Shown here: positions 33,600 to 43,855 of the stretch, piece by piece
Layout: each line of letters begins with the position of its first letter
Position numbering within the stretch: the first letter of the stretch is position 1
Origin: Leptobrachium leishanense
Lineage: Eukaryota; Chordata; Amphibia; Anura; Megophryidae
DNA length: 64,000 bases
Assembly: GCA_009667805.1 (NCBI GenBank)
Contig: CM019063.1
Coordinates: 408,276,959 to 408,340,958 of the forward strand
Reading direction: 5' to 3'
Position numbers and translations under genes: made by a program
The notes under the pieces: model-generated
Seen by the model: only the letters and a program-made list of their open reading frames with translations
Told to the model about the DNA's origin: nothing
Database searches by the model: none

Positions 33600-34250
33600 T
33601 GTCTTTGTTAGTTTGCAAATCCTAAATGTGTTTTAATATTCTGATCTCTAATGGGAAATTGCAACAATTTTCTTTGCCTCAGCCTGTCAATCATTAACAA
33701 GTTTTCTGTAATAGTCTCTGGTACTGCTAAAAAAACGCAATGATTACAGGCTCTTTTAAGATGCTGTTTCTGGTTGGAATATGAGGTGCTTAAAAACCAG
33801 TAGAAAGGGCTCTGAGCATTCATAATGTAGAAATTTATGTCTGAGTGCTTTATTCCCTGGCTCTGGCGAAAAATGAAAAGCTAAGCTATGCAAATTGAAC
33901 TTTATGTCTAACATTAGTAAGCGTATAAAGAAAACAAAACAAGAATATAAACAAAGAGATAGTTCCTCTGAGGATTCCAGTTGTGCAAAAGGCTGCGTTA
34001 AATTACAATGTTTGCAGTTTGGAAGTTTATTTGTTTTAAAGTAACATATCAGTGAAGGGAAATTAAATATTTAATGACAAGTGCCAGATGGATCACAAGA
34101 GAAATGTACACTTGACTGAAATCTTCATGCAAGCGTTTATTTTGATAATATGGACAGTAGCTGTGCAGGGACAAACCTTTGTGACTCACTGTTGTTGCCG
34201 AGGAAAGCTGGGTAAATCAGTCCTAATAAACTATTCATTCTCATCCATTT
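33600..34250. promoter_or_regulatory. Candidate conserved non-coding region
   Basis: Repeat-free. Contains CTGTCAATCA (inverse of TGATTGACAG) at 33,684-33,693 and an exact POU octamer ATGCAAAT at 33,888-33,895. Even base composition and lack of mobile sequence over 650 bp are unusual here. Function inferred from motifs only. Confidence 0.35.
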
Positions 34251-34255
34251 TACAG

Positions 34256-34349
34256 CGGTATTGATTTTGTTCCTTCTACTTTAGAAGAAGATGGAAAAAT
34301 AGCAAAGGATGATATTTTAGAAGCACTGCTGGCTTTAGCACAGAAATGA
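34256..34349 (+). CDS. Possible 3'-terminal exon of an unidentified host gene
   Basis: A good acceptor (TTCTCATCCATTTTACAG) precedes 30 codons ending in TGA at 34,347-34,349. The peptide starts GIDFVPSTLEEDGKIAKDDI and finishes in a Leu/Ala-rich helix-like stretch, AQK. Codon choice and amphipathic pattern look protein-like. The same frame is open leftward only to a TAA at 34,227-34,229, so an intron or a chance frame are the two readings. A poly(A) signal AATAAA follows at 34,514-34,519. I do not recognise the protein. It may be chance. Confidence 0.28.
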
Positions 34350-34513
34350 CCAGAATGACATATCAGGTACCAATTAGTACAGGTCCCAATCACTTAATTC
34401 ATGTGGTTGCTTGTCCTTTGGGATTTCATCCAAGGCCAATGCCATAGCCACAGGGAGTCAGTAAGTCAGTAGACGAGGAGAAAGAATTGGATCAATAGTC
34501 CAAGACTAAACTA

Positions 34514-34519
34514 AATAAA
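34514..34519 (+). terminator. Poly(A) signal AATAAA near the possible exon
   Basis: AATAAA about 165 bases after the TGA. The hexamer is common in AT-rich DNA, so on its own it proves little. Confidence 0.25.
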
Positions 34520-34628
34520 GTAATGGCTGTATAAAAAATATAAAGGAGCAAAAGAATGTTATTGCATTTTATATATTTTTAAAACAGTCAAAAAATGTAT
34601 ATATTTATTATTTATTTCCACCCCACAG

Positions 34629-34667
34629 GTACTTCCAGAAACTACTGAGCCAAGAACAAACACAGGG
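34629..34667 (+). CDS. Possible 39-nt internal mini-exon
   Basis: TTTCCACCCCACAG acceptor and GGG|GTAAGT donor enclose exactly 39 bases (13 codons), open in two frames (for example YFQKLLSQEQTQG). Both splice sites are close to consensus. No partner exons are identified and it lies after the candidate terminal exon, so it would need alternative splicing or is coincidence. Confidence 0.15.
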
Positions 34668-35076
34668 GTAAGTACATGCACACTTTCTAGTCTTTCTGTA
34701 AAAAAGGAGAATTGTACTTTTTATAATGCTAAAGATTCCAAATTCTGTTTCTACACAAACTATTATACTTTAACTATCAAACCATATGGAATGTTTTATT
34801 GGCTGCATCTAATAATTAATTCTGAGCTGAACAAAGAAAGCTAATAAGGGATGACTGCTGATGTGCTCTGACATTTTCACAGCAATCCTGCTGTAACATT
34901 CAATACATGAAATGTATTTTTTTTTTACTGAGCTATCAATTCATTTATCTCACTGGATTATTTAACTTAATTAAAATCTTCTTTCATATAAAACTGTTCA
35001 TGTACAAACAATGTATATAAGCTCAAAAATAATTTTTAATTTTGGTTTAAATCTGATTCTTTCCAATGATTATATA
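34668..35076. other. No recognisable feature
   Basis: AT-rich spacer. Confidence 0.5.
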
Positions 35077-35084
35077 TTGATTAC

Positions 35085-35653
35085 TAGAGGTGTGCACTGC
35101 TGAAAAATTTGTTTTGTTTAGTTTTCGGAATTTAATTTCGTATTTCGGAGCTTATTGTGTTTCACTTTGTTTTGGATCGATTCAAAAGTGATATTGATTC
35201 GATAGTTGATATATCGATTTATCAATTTGATTTCGGATCACTAAATAAAACAATCAAATTTTGCTGTTAAAAGGCAAACTACGGTTAAATATTGCACGGT
35301 CTCACAGATTTTGTACCGGAGGCAAATTAACAGGGACAGGGTACTTGTCAAACAGTAAAGCGAAACCGATTAGTTTCATAAAGTCATTTGCTGACTGTAG
35401 TTCTTATATGTATTGTAAGTTAAGAGCAATTAGATGATTGATACATCAATACTTTATCAATTCGAATTTCAGATCACTGAATAAAACCCCAATTAGTCAA
35501 ATTTTTCTTTTAGGATGAAAAAGTATAACGAATTAAAATCGTTATATACCATTTCATTTAGTTTTGAATTTAGGTCAAATCGATTTGTTATTTCAGAAGT
35601 ACTTCCAAAATACGAATTAACGGAATTCGTTATGAAACGAATGCACACCTCTA
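35085..35653. mobile_element. hAT MITE with perfect 8-bp target duplication
   Basis: Starts TAGAGGTGTGCACTGC and ends GAATGCACACCTCTA. TTGATTAC at 35,077-35,084 and 35,654-35,661. Interior is AT-rich with repeated ATTTCGTATTTCGG and GATTCGATA words. The tips resemble those at 48,256 (TAGACATGTGCATTCG) and 19,089. The 76-codon frame at 35,515 is an artefact. Confidence 0.92.
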
Positions 35654-35857
35654 TTGATTACCATGCATTTATAAAGGCTAAACAGATACAAAAATATGTT
35701 GTGTATTTATTTTGTGATTTGGACTATAATATTTTTACACTGTAGTTTGGTGCTTGAGTTAGGTTTACCTCCTGTACCATTCTTGAGGACAATTACTTCT
35801 CTCAATCTATGTAGTACACTGTTGGAGTTCTGTTAACATTTTTACAATATAAGCACA

Positions 35858-36170
35858 TGCAGATATTTCTTTTTATTGGCTCCCAGGTACCGACACGATT
35901 AGAATAGGGGCCATGATTTACCTAGTTTATCTGCTAAAGGAAGGTGTATAACATAGTTGGGTGCACTTAAAATTATACAGAGCATATCTGCAATACACAG
36001 CAAAACTATTCAAGTTTTTTTCTCTGTATTGCAGCTTTGCTCTGTATGATTTTTTTTAACTGCACCCAAATATATTGCATATGTTTTGTTGGCAGATAAA
36101 CTAGGTAACCATGGCCCCTATTCCAATCATGTCGATAACTGGGAGCCACTAAAAGGAAATATCAGCATCA
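35858..36170. repeat. Fold-back element, about 130-bp arms
   Basis: TGGCTCCCAGGTACCGACAC and ATAGGGGCCATGATTTACC at the left recur inversely as GTCGATAACTGGGAGCCA and GGTAACCATGGCCCCTAT. AGCTTTGCTCTGTAT and its partner close the inner stem. No coding content. Confidence 0.88.
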
Positions 36171-37382
36171 GCTGATATTAAAGGCTTGAGTTGTAACAAT
36201 AAAGAGCAGCTACATGAAACCTGTGGCAGACGATGTCTAATATGTTACTATACTAGTTTGAGAGTTTTTACCATTTTAATTGAGTTAGTGCTGTTTACAC
36301 AAAATACACTTATTAAATTAATCTATACATAGTTATTTTTGCCTTAGTGGAGCCTTACGTGCTCCTGCCCCATGATTATGGTTCCTAGAGTTGCAATTGT
36401 CTGTATGTATTTTGTAATGATGGCCTCCACACATGGTGGCTACCATCTTTAATCCTGTAAAGTGCTTCTCAAGCGTGTTGTCTGAATTAACCAGAGCTGG
36501 AGTGAGTGAGTGCGTAAAGACTGTTGCCGCATAATATTTTTATTTTGGAAATAGTGTTGATAAATAAATTCTATCATACCCAATGTACACAAAGGATGTG
36601 CTTGGTGTATGTGGGTGTGGTTTGCATGCCAGCAGGCACAGTGGGGGGGCTTTGATCTTCAATTGCCCAGGAGCCCCAAACATTGTCAGCCTGCTGCTGA
36701 TGACCAGTGACATGTGGGATCAGCAAGAAAGTAATCTGCTCAAATAACTTTGTAAATTTGCATCTAAACATTTGCATTTGCAAAATATAAAATTCTAAAT
36801 ATACTAACATTTCTTGTGCTGCTCCCGTTACTCTTGTATTTGGGCAGCTTCGTTAAGTGAATTGAGGTTTTATCCTAGTTCTAGCATAATGACCTTGATG
36901 TAAATTATAAGCTAATTCTTACCATTACCTAAAGACCTAAAACGGTGACATCCAGTGGAATTGAGTATCGTGAACTGAAAGTTTAGTTATTGACATCAAA
37001 TTGTTTTTTTTATTGAACTGCACAATCCAATTTAAAGCTTCACTTCATCTTATTAACAAGATGTTTTTATTTAATCTACTTGAATAGTTTGAATAAAAAA
37101 AAAAAAAACTGTCCTTCGGCTTTGATTTGTTTCAAGGCATTATACATGTATTTTAAAGCATTAAGACTTGGCACAGATCACCATTACATCAGTTTCTTGA
37201 ACTTAAGCAATGTCATATCTTACCAGTGCTTCCATAATAGTGTCAGTGGTGGATAACCTTCAGCACTTCAACAATTAAGGCTTTACAACCTCTGTATATC
37301 AACACTAATGTCTGGTTGAGCATTCTGGAGCTTGGACTTCCAAGTAGGAGCACTGACAAATGTTAAACCACAGCTTCTACGA
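36171..37382. other. No recognisable feature
   Basis: AT-rich unique-looking sequence. The 36,574-36,810 minus frame has no motif. Confidence 0.45.
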
Positions 37383-37810
37383 AGGCTGGGGTCAGACCAG
37401 TGCATTTTTAACGTGCGTTCTGGCGCACTTAATCACGGCCGCACTAGCAGCAAATGACGGGCAATTACAGCCAATATACGAAGTACGGTCGCACGAAAGT
37501 CCGGCCGCGCAACGCAAGTGGAAAATGAACGCATTTTTTCGAGAACGCAGAACCGCTAGTACGGACGTACAGAGTGCGCTGCGCCCGCTAGCGGTGTGTG
37601 TGTGTGATTTGGAGACGTCAGACCCTGCTCGTGTCCGGCCAACATAACGTCCAGACGCAAAAAGTTTCCTGGTTTGGATTCGTAAAACATCACGCACGAA
37701 AATGCGCATCGTATGACCGTTTTCGCATATTCCGTGAAAAAATACATCAATGCGTTCGGACGCACTTTTTTACGTTTGCGTGTAAAAATACTTTCGTTTG
37801 ACCCTAGCCT
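37383..37810 (-). mobile_element. MITE, GGCTRGGGTCAGAC family, copy 4 (inverse)
   Basis: AGGCTGGGGTCAGACCAG at the left and TTTGACCCTAGCCT at the right. The interior is the inverse of copies 1-3 (CCAACATAACGTCCAGACGC). Frames at 37,360-38,080 run through it on both strands and are artefacts. Confidence 0.82.
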
Positions 37811-38202
37811 AAGAGCATCTGTATTTTTATACCTAGTGTTAACCCCTTCGGTTCCACAATTAACTATACTCAATCTGCTTGTGCCCCGATATAGAGTATA
37901 GTTGATGTAGTGTAAATCTGGAGTAATGCAAAGAAATTCAGTTACATTTGTGCACCATAACGTAAAAAAGTGGCACACAAAATTTCTCTTGTCAATGATG
38001 ATTATGGCAGCTTCCAGATCAGTAATGGATGTTATGTTCCACTTGACGGAAGATGAAAGTAGCTCTAAATGTGCCTCCAAAGGTTTAGCACTTCGGTCAT
38101 GATCCCTGAGTTGGCAAATCCGTTTAAATAAGAAAAATTAAACCACCTGTATTATGACGTTTTAATAGCACTAATTGACCAGTGTGATTCCATCTCCCTA
38201 TC
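37811..38202. other. No recognisable feature
   Basis: Unique-looking spacer between two MITEs. Confidence 0.5.
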
Positions 38203-38210
38203 ATATACTG

Positions 38211-38394
38211 CAGTGGTTCCCAACCACGGTCCTCAGGTACCCCTAACAGGCCAGGTTGTAAGGACTGCCTCGGGGAAATGCAGACTGAATCCTGCAATCA
38301 CTGAGCAGTAAATCATATCACCTGTGCTGAGCTTCAGAAATCTGGAAAACCTGATCTGTTAGGGGTACTCGAGGACCGCGGTTGGGAACCACTG
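38211..38394. mobile_element. hAT MITE (CAGTGGTTCCCAACC ends)
   Basis: Tips CAGTGGTTCCCAACC and GGTTGGGAACCACTG are exact inverses, the standard tip of a common vertebrate hAT MITE group. Flanks ATATACTG (38,203-38,210) and ATATAGTG (38,395-38,402) agree at seven of eight bases. Confidence 0.93.
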
Positions 38395-38402
38395 ATATAG
38401 TG

Positions 38403-38741
38403 CATACATTTGAAATCCTGCTTTTGAGGGTTTCGTGCGCATTTTCAATGTATGTATAATGCATTGTTTTTTCCGTAAACCCACTGGACAGTGATTTTAT
38501 TGAAAACTACTTGGTGATGAAGAGTCACTAGCTGTAAGAATCCTCACTAATGGTTTCAAAATGCAAAATTGAAAGGACTGCATAGTTTTACTGCAATACC
38601 ACTATGACATAATTCCCAATGTAACATTCTGGAGAAAGAACAACAAAAGACTATTTGGCCTGTTAGGTTCTTCCTGGAATAAGGAAAAAAGCAACGGATT
38701 CAGCAGCAGTTTACAAGAGGGTGAATTATTTTTTCTTTTAC
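38403..38741. other. No recognisable feature
   Basis: AT-rich spacer. Confidence 0.5.
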
Positions 38742-38745
38742 TTAA

Positions 38746-39149
38746 TCTCCCTGGCGGTCTATTTATTTAGAAAAATCTTGTCTGAAAGCAGTCTATTTTT
38801 TTTGCCCCCCCTAGCGGTATTCCCGAGTGTAGCTCGGGGTTAAATTCCTATGTTGGAAGTGGTAACCCCGAATAACACTCGGGATGCCGCTGGATACATC
38901 ACCTCTCCCTGCGCTCCCTCGATGTCTCCAGCTGCCTCCTCCGGCGACCGCGACCTAATTACTTCCTGGTTTCCTCCTCGCGAGAAGGAATCCAGGAAGT
39001 AAAACGCTGCGATCGCCGGAGGAGGCAGCTGGGGACATCGAGGGAGCGCGCGGAGAGGTGATATATACAGCCCGAATGTGTCTCGGGGTTAACGCTCTCA
39101 GCGGTGAAATTTAACCCCGGGACACACTCGGGAATACCGCCAGGGAGGG
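38746..39149 (-). mobile_element. TTAA-flanked MITE, piggyBac-like ends, copy 2
   Basis: TTAA at 38,742-38,745 and 39,150-39,153. Ends TCTCCCTGGCGGTC and ACCGCCAGGGAGGG. Internal palindromes match 13,199-13,578 (CGCTCCCTCGATG and inverse; CCTCCTCCGGCGA and inverse). Confidence 0.82.
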
Positions 39150-39153
39150 TTAA

Positions 39154-40207
39154 TCACATTTTTAAAAAGCTAATTTTTCATTTGCAAATCCACATTACAA
39201 TAGTTTTCGGAACGATTTTTTTACTTCTAGTTGACAGAATGAATAATATAAAATTATTTATTATCCTAGCTGTACTACTTTTCTACACCTTTTTTATGCA
39301 AAGTGCAAAATGTAATGGTGGTAACCTCACAAAAAGGCTGACTTGAATACAAAGTTGAGTAGTAACCATTGTGTTAAGGCTCAGCAGTGATTACCAAGCC
39401 CCACACAATCAGCAAAGCTCAATTTGACATTATTGTTTGGGTTTTTCTGTAAAGCTTACTGGCACATAGATGATGACTTATCCTTTACAAGAGCCATAAA
39501 TCTGCCAGGAAACTACATTTCGTGGACAGCGTTTAATATCGCTGTATGCATTTTTAAAATACACATTTCTGGAAATCTTTTTAAAGGCATCAAGAAATGT
39601 AATTCTTTTTCATGATACATAATAAAAAAAACTAATAGTACCCAATCTCAGATCCTGTTTTAGTGTACCTTTCAGTTCTTTAATTTTCTTTTTAATAGAA
39701 AAACAAGAATCTATACGACATATAAATAATTTGAACAAGTAACAAAGACATCAGTCCTGTCTGTTTATTTAATTTAGGTTTGTTTTTCCTTTTATTCTGC
39801 TGTAATTCATCTGTGTTAGCTCATAATGTGCTAATCAATTCTAGGACATCTCCGATGAATAACATGGGGTTTCTTTGAGGAAATAATGCTGTCTGACACA
39901 AAAAATGGCGCCACCAATCATTTGAATGTCAAAATCTATACTTTAACAAGTGCCTATTGTTAATTGATGTATGCCATAATAGAAAAGAAAAAGAAAGGAC
40001 ACATGTAATGAAAATAATGGGAATAGTTCACTAGCATAACATGTGTGAAGAATGTAATGTGAAATCAATAGTGTGTAACGGCTCTCTGGGATTTATATTG
40101 TAAAATCAATAATTTAGGTTCCAATTTAACTTATCTCATGCAATCTGATATACAGTCTGGAATTTCAATTTACTGATAAAACCGGAAAAGCCTCTTCAAT
40201 GAAAATT
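39154..40207. other. Unique DNA, part possibly conserved
   Basis: No repeat ends. 39,840-40,190 is repeat-free with TAATTGATG and CAATCATTTGAATG words and might be conserved non-coding DNA. The frames at 39,104-39,346 and 39,424-39,615 lack motifs. Confidence 0.3.
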
Positions 40208-40386
40208 ATATACAATAGATTTATTTATAAAGAATTTTACCAGGAAGGATACATTGAGATTTGTCTCGTTTTCAAGTATGTCCTGGGTTCAAGAACATTG
40301 AATTGTTACAGTAGGATTGTAAGCTTTATTCATGTAGGTTTTTTGTAATTGTTAATGCAAGATATGGTAATGAATTTTATTGGTAA
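40208..40386 (-). mobile_element. LINE 3' tail fragment
   Basis: Inverse of the 18.6-kb LINE tail, including TTCAATGTTCTTGAACCC before CAGGACATACTTG. It extends beyond the SINE-shared part into LINE-only untranslated sequence (TATCTTGCATTAACAAT), so it is a LINE piece and not a SINE. Only about 180 bp remain. Confidence 0.72.
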
Positions 40387-40420
40387 GAAGTCATGTCTGA
40401 CTTTTTTTTTTTGTTTGAGA

Positions 40421-40615
40421 AAGGGTTTTACCAGGAAGGATACATTGAGATTTCTCTCGTTTTCAAGTATGTCCTGGGTGGCGAGTATGTACCGTTAGGT
40501 GTCTTGCCCAAGGACACTTACTGGAGAGGTGCTTGTCGGGATCGAACCCATGACTCCACAGGCTCTCTCCACGCAGAGCAGTGATGTTACCTCTACTCCA
40601 CCCAGCCGGACTTCA
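40421..40615 (-). mobile_element. tRNA-derived SINE, full-length copy
   Basis: On the minus strand: GGCTGGGTGGAGTAGAGGTA head with A-box-like start, B-box GGTTCGATCCC, then AGTGTCCTTGGGCAAGACAC, then the LINE-like tail CCCAGGACATACTTGAAAAC to CTTCCTGGTAAAA. It is about 195 bp. It lies beside a LINE tail in the same orientation. Confidence 0.87.
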
Positions 40616-41050
40616 CACCATAGTTCTGTTAGTGCTTTTTGTGTCCATCTTTCTCCGCGAATATTTTCTATTTAGTTTTTACCTTTTATAGTATAGGTAT
40701 TATTAGCAAACACTTTAGTATAAATGAAATATCTGCGTAAACTTTAAAACTGCCTTAATTAAATGATCTATTAATGCTGGAACATAAAATTTCATCACAG
40801 GGCTGGCAATATTATAAAGGTTTTAAATCTATATCCCATATGAGTTATCTACAACAGCGTTATTTGATTGGGTTTTACTAAACTAGCCTATCCATATCTC
40901 ACTGAGTCCTCTTTTTGGCCCACTAAGCATGACCCGTTGAAAAGCTACCTAGTGCCATTCTAGGAATACTCCGGCAAAACCTTTATCATTGCTATTTGTA
41001 TTAGAAGGGTAGAATTTAATAACGATCTTGCCTATATACAGTATTATCTA
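40616..41050. other. No recognisable feature
   Basis: AT-rich unique-looking DNA. Confidence 0.5.
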
Positions 41051-41440
41051 AGGCTGGGGTCTGACCAGCGTTTTGCAGAGCGGAAAAAACGTCCATGAGA
41101 GTGGGTGTTCCTTCCACTCTGATGCCTGTCTGGCCACCTCGCTGAGTACAGTTAGTGCGCTCAGCACTGCAAGGCTCGATCCTCCTATGGTGGATCACGC
41201 TTTGCAATCCCGTCGAACGCGTGTCTAGGTGCTTCGACAGGGAGGCTTTCAGAACGTCCGCAGCACGCCCGCTTTAGCGCGTGCAATTGGTGTGTGCCGG
41301 CCCCTTTGAAGCCTCACAGCGCTGTGACGGATGCTGTGAGGCACGTCAGTACAGGCGCATGTTCTGAGGCAAATAGTGGTCCAGATTGAAACAACGGACA
41401 GGCAGGCAGTGACACAACCCTGGAGAGGGAGAAACATATC
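41051..41440. other. Possible one-ended MITE relic
   Basis: Begins AGGCTGGGGTCTGACCAGCG, one change from the GGCTRGGGTCAGAC tip, and is GC-richer than its surroundings. No inverse end is found before 41,440. The minus-strand frames here have no motif. Confidence 0.35.
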
Positions 41441-41506
41441 CAGAGAGGTAAATCGTTATGCGATCAGCACAGAGGTAATATTGAATGGCAAAGAATGAAA
41501 TATTTA

Positions 41507-42010
41507 GGGCTAAATTCCATAGTGAACACTAACTCTAGCGCTCGGCTAAGTGACTTTAACACATGCCCCATATTACATTCCTGACGCTATACCCATGAAA
41601 AATGCTTTAGAGCATCAGCGATTGCACTTGCTTACTGTACTTTGCGCTCCCCATTTTAAGTATAGGATGCGCAATCATTAAATAGAGTTTCGAAATGATT
41701 TGGCACTCCTAAACCCCCCCTATAAATCCGATACTCACCTCTCATCCCGCGACGAGAATGGTGGCCTGATCTGCTACTTCTTGTCCCTGCAGTGCCGCAC
41801 CATTTTACAAAGGTCCTACGGACTCCAGGAAGACTCACGGCGGAATGGAAGTGCTACTGTGAGGGTAGTGCTGCGTTGCGGGGCAATCTGCTGAGACAGC
41901 ACCTGCCCCAGAATCTCACACTAAAATGGGGACACTACAGGGAAACATGCAGGCACAGGTTTTCCACATTAGCAGCCCCATTTTAGCTTTCGGAAGGTAA
42001 TAGGGCCCTT
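41507..42010. mobile_element. Inverted-end element (GCTAAATTCCATAGTGAAC)
   Basis: Left AGGGCTAAATTCCATAGTG and right GGAAGGTAATAGGGCCCT. The interior, from GCGCTCCCCATTTTAAG to GAGAATGGTGGCCTGATCTG and CCCATTTTAGC, is shared with the element at 52,658-55,360. It also shares CTTACTGTACTTTGCGC with it. No coding content. Confidence 0.65.
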
Positions 42011-43392
42011 AGATCACTAAAAGAAGCAGTTCAGAGTGCAGACCAAAAGCACCACTGACCCGAAGGATGCATTAAACATTATAATTGTATTCGCGGTGAT
42101 CAAATCATGCTGTTTATTTCTGAGCCTGAATGAAAAGCTTTCCAGTTTTATATGGATGAGCTTCACCTTGTCTTATGAGACAGAAGTACTACAAGAAGCA
42201 CAGCTTTGTGCCAATCCAGTCACATAATAAAGTTAAATCACCTATAATCCTAAAATTGGATCTCTGCAAAGGATTATAGGATTATAAAGTGTTTTTCACT
42301 GCATTTAAACGGCTACATGTATTTAGTAAATATAAAATAGGAAAACTTTAGTGTTGTTTTGTATAAAAAACATGTTCTATATTATGTTTTACCTGTCATA
42401 GGGAATTGAATTATGCAGGCCAAAACATTAATGATATGCTGCAAAGCTTGAAATAGGTTTGTCTGGAGCAAGGTAAAAAGTGTGAAGCGTAATAGATCGT
42501 TTCTCTACTAATAAGGAACAGAGCACCTGGCAAAATGACAGTGATTTATTCTTACGACAGCTCTGTTAGTTTTATTTTATACATCTGTGTGTTCATCGTA
42601 TGCGTACCAAGCCATACGTGCATGCTGAATTGAGTGACTGCTAAATATAGACCAAGATCCGGGGATGTTTATCTATACAATTTAACATCTGCTCTACTAC
42701 ATATACTGATACATATATATATATTCAGTTAGAGCTAAAATCTAGACAATAGACAGGGAAGTGCAAAGAAGATCAAAACCCGTTATGATGAAGTCAGAAC
42801 TTTACAGTCATGCTCTTTTGATGAAGCCCTGGTTTGTGCAAGATTTATTTAATATTGTAATAGAGGATAAGGCATGCAAAGGGATGTTGCTAAGAGCAAA
42901 CAAAGCGGTATATTACGTCACAAACATGAAACCTGCAGTTCTGAAAGACCTGCAGGGATTCTTCTGTATCTATTTACTTTGTATAATTCAAGCACAGATG
43001 ATCATATTCTTCTGGCAAGCCATATTAAAGCGTTCTGATGAAGTCCTAAACCTTTATTATTGTCTAGGCCATGAAGTATATTGACAAACAGGCGGATTTA
43101 CACTGACTTGAAAAGTAACTTGGACCATGTTGGCTATCAGAGGTAACTAGGGCACTATTCCTCCTGAGCTGTTAAAGTTCGCAGCTACAGCTGCAACATT
43201 GATGGCTTGACCCGGTATTCCTTGTCCAGGGTTGTATTTCTATCCTTAGAGTCCAGCAACTGATACCACCAGGGGTCCTAAATTATTATGACGCAAGCTG
43301 CTAATATAGTGACTCGGACAGAATAGAGCTAGTGACAGCAAGCCACAAGTGGTTAACAGCTCATGCCCAATTGTGCCTTTAGCAAGACACGA
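42011..43392. other. Mostly unique DNA; one frame of unknown status
   Basis: A 107-codon plus frame at 42,761-43,084 has no recognisable domain and no support beyond length. TTACGTCA (a CREB/ATF-type site) lies at 42,913-42,920. A short hairpin CCTATAATCC near 42,241-42,285 pairs with GGATTATAGG. No repeat ends. Confidence 0.3.
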
Positions 43393-43503
43393 TTAACCCC
43401 TTCGCTGCTGAGCCAGTTCACGTCTGTGTGATGAGCTCTTTTTTGCCACATTTGCTCATCATGTTTAAATGCGATTTGAAGCCACGTTTTATTATATGAC
43501 GTG
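43393..43503 (+). mobile_element. TTAA hairpin element, left-end fragment
   Basis: TTAA then CCCCTTCGCTGCTGAGCC, GCTCATCATGTTTAAATGCG and TTTTATTATATGAC match the left part of the element at 19,682. The match stops at about 43,503, where SINE sequence begins. Confidence 0.75.
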
Positions 43504-43512
43504 TAGGAGAAA

Positions 43513-43617
43513 CTAACGGCTGGGTGGAGCAGAGGTAACATCACTGCTCTATAACTCTGGAGATCCAGGTTTGAATACAGGCACGAGCACCTATCCAGTA
43601 AGTGTCCTAGGGCAAGC
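43513..43617 (+). mobile_element. tRNA-derived SINE, head fragment
   Basis: GGCTGGGTGGAGCAGAGGTA and the worn B-box GGTTTGAATAC, then AGTGTCCTAGGGCAAG. The LINE-like tail is missing. Confidence 0.8.
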
Positions 43618-43855
43618 AGTGGCGTCACTAGGGTTGGTGTCACCCGGTGCAGTAACTTATGGTGTCACTCCCCCGAGTTTTACGGATTTTTTTTTAATTA
43701 CTCTTACTCATAAATCAGTACTCCCATATAACACTGAATGCTCATACACACAGCACACATTACTGTGAGGTTTATTGCTGTGGAGCTCTCTCATATGCTC
43801 ACACAAATTTTTGCCAACTGCCAGCAAGTACGGTGCCTGTTCGAAGGCAGTGAAA
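43618..43855. other. Unidentified dispersed-type sequence before the satellite
   Basis: GTGGCGTCACTAGGGTTGG and GGTGTCAC words resemble a frog repeat I cannot name. CACACATTACTG words also occur before the small minisatellite at 54.6 kb. Confidence 0.3.

Noticed and set aside
37556..38080. 174-codon minus-strand frame
   Set aside because: About half lies in a MITE of the GGCTRGGGTCAGAC family; similar peptides appear in its other copies in various frames.
40421..40615. tRNA gene
   Set aside because: It has A- and B-box-like pol III signals, but cannot form a cloverleaf as read and carries a LINE-like tail. It recurs several times, so it is a SINE.
42761..43084. 107-codon plus-strand frame
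   Set aside because: No domain, no codon or splice support, single frame in AT-rich DNA. Kept only as a note in the spacer entry.
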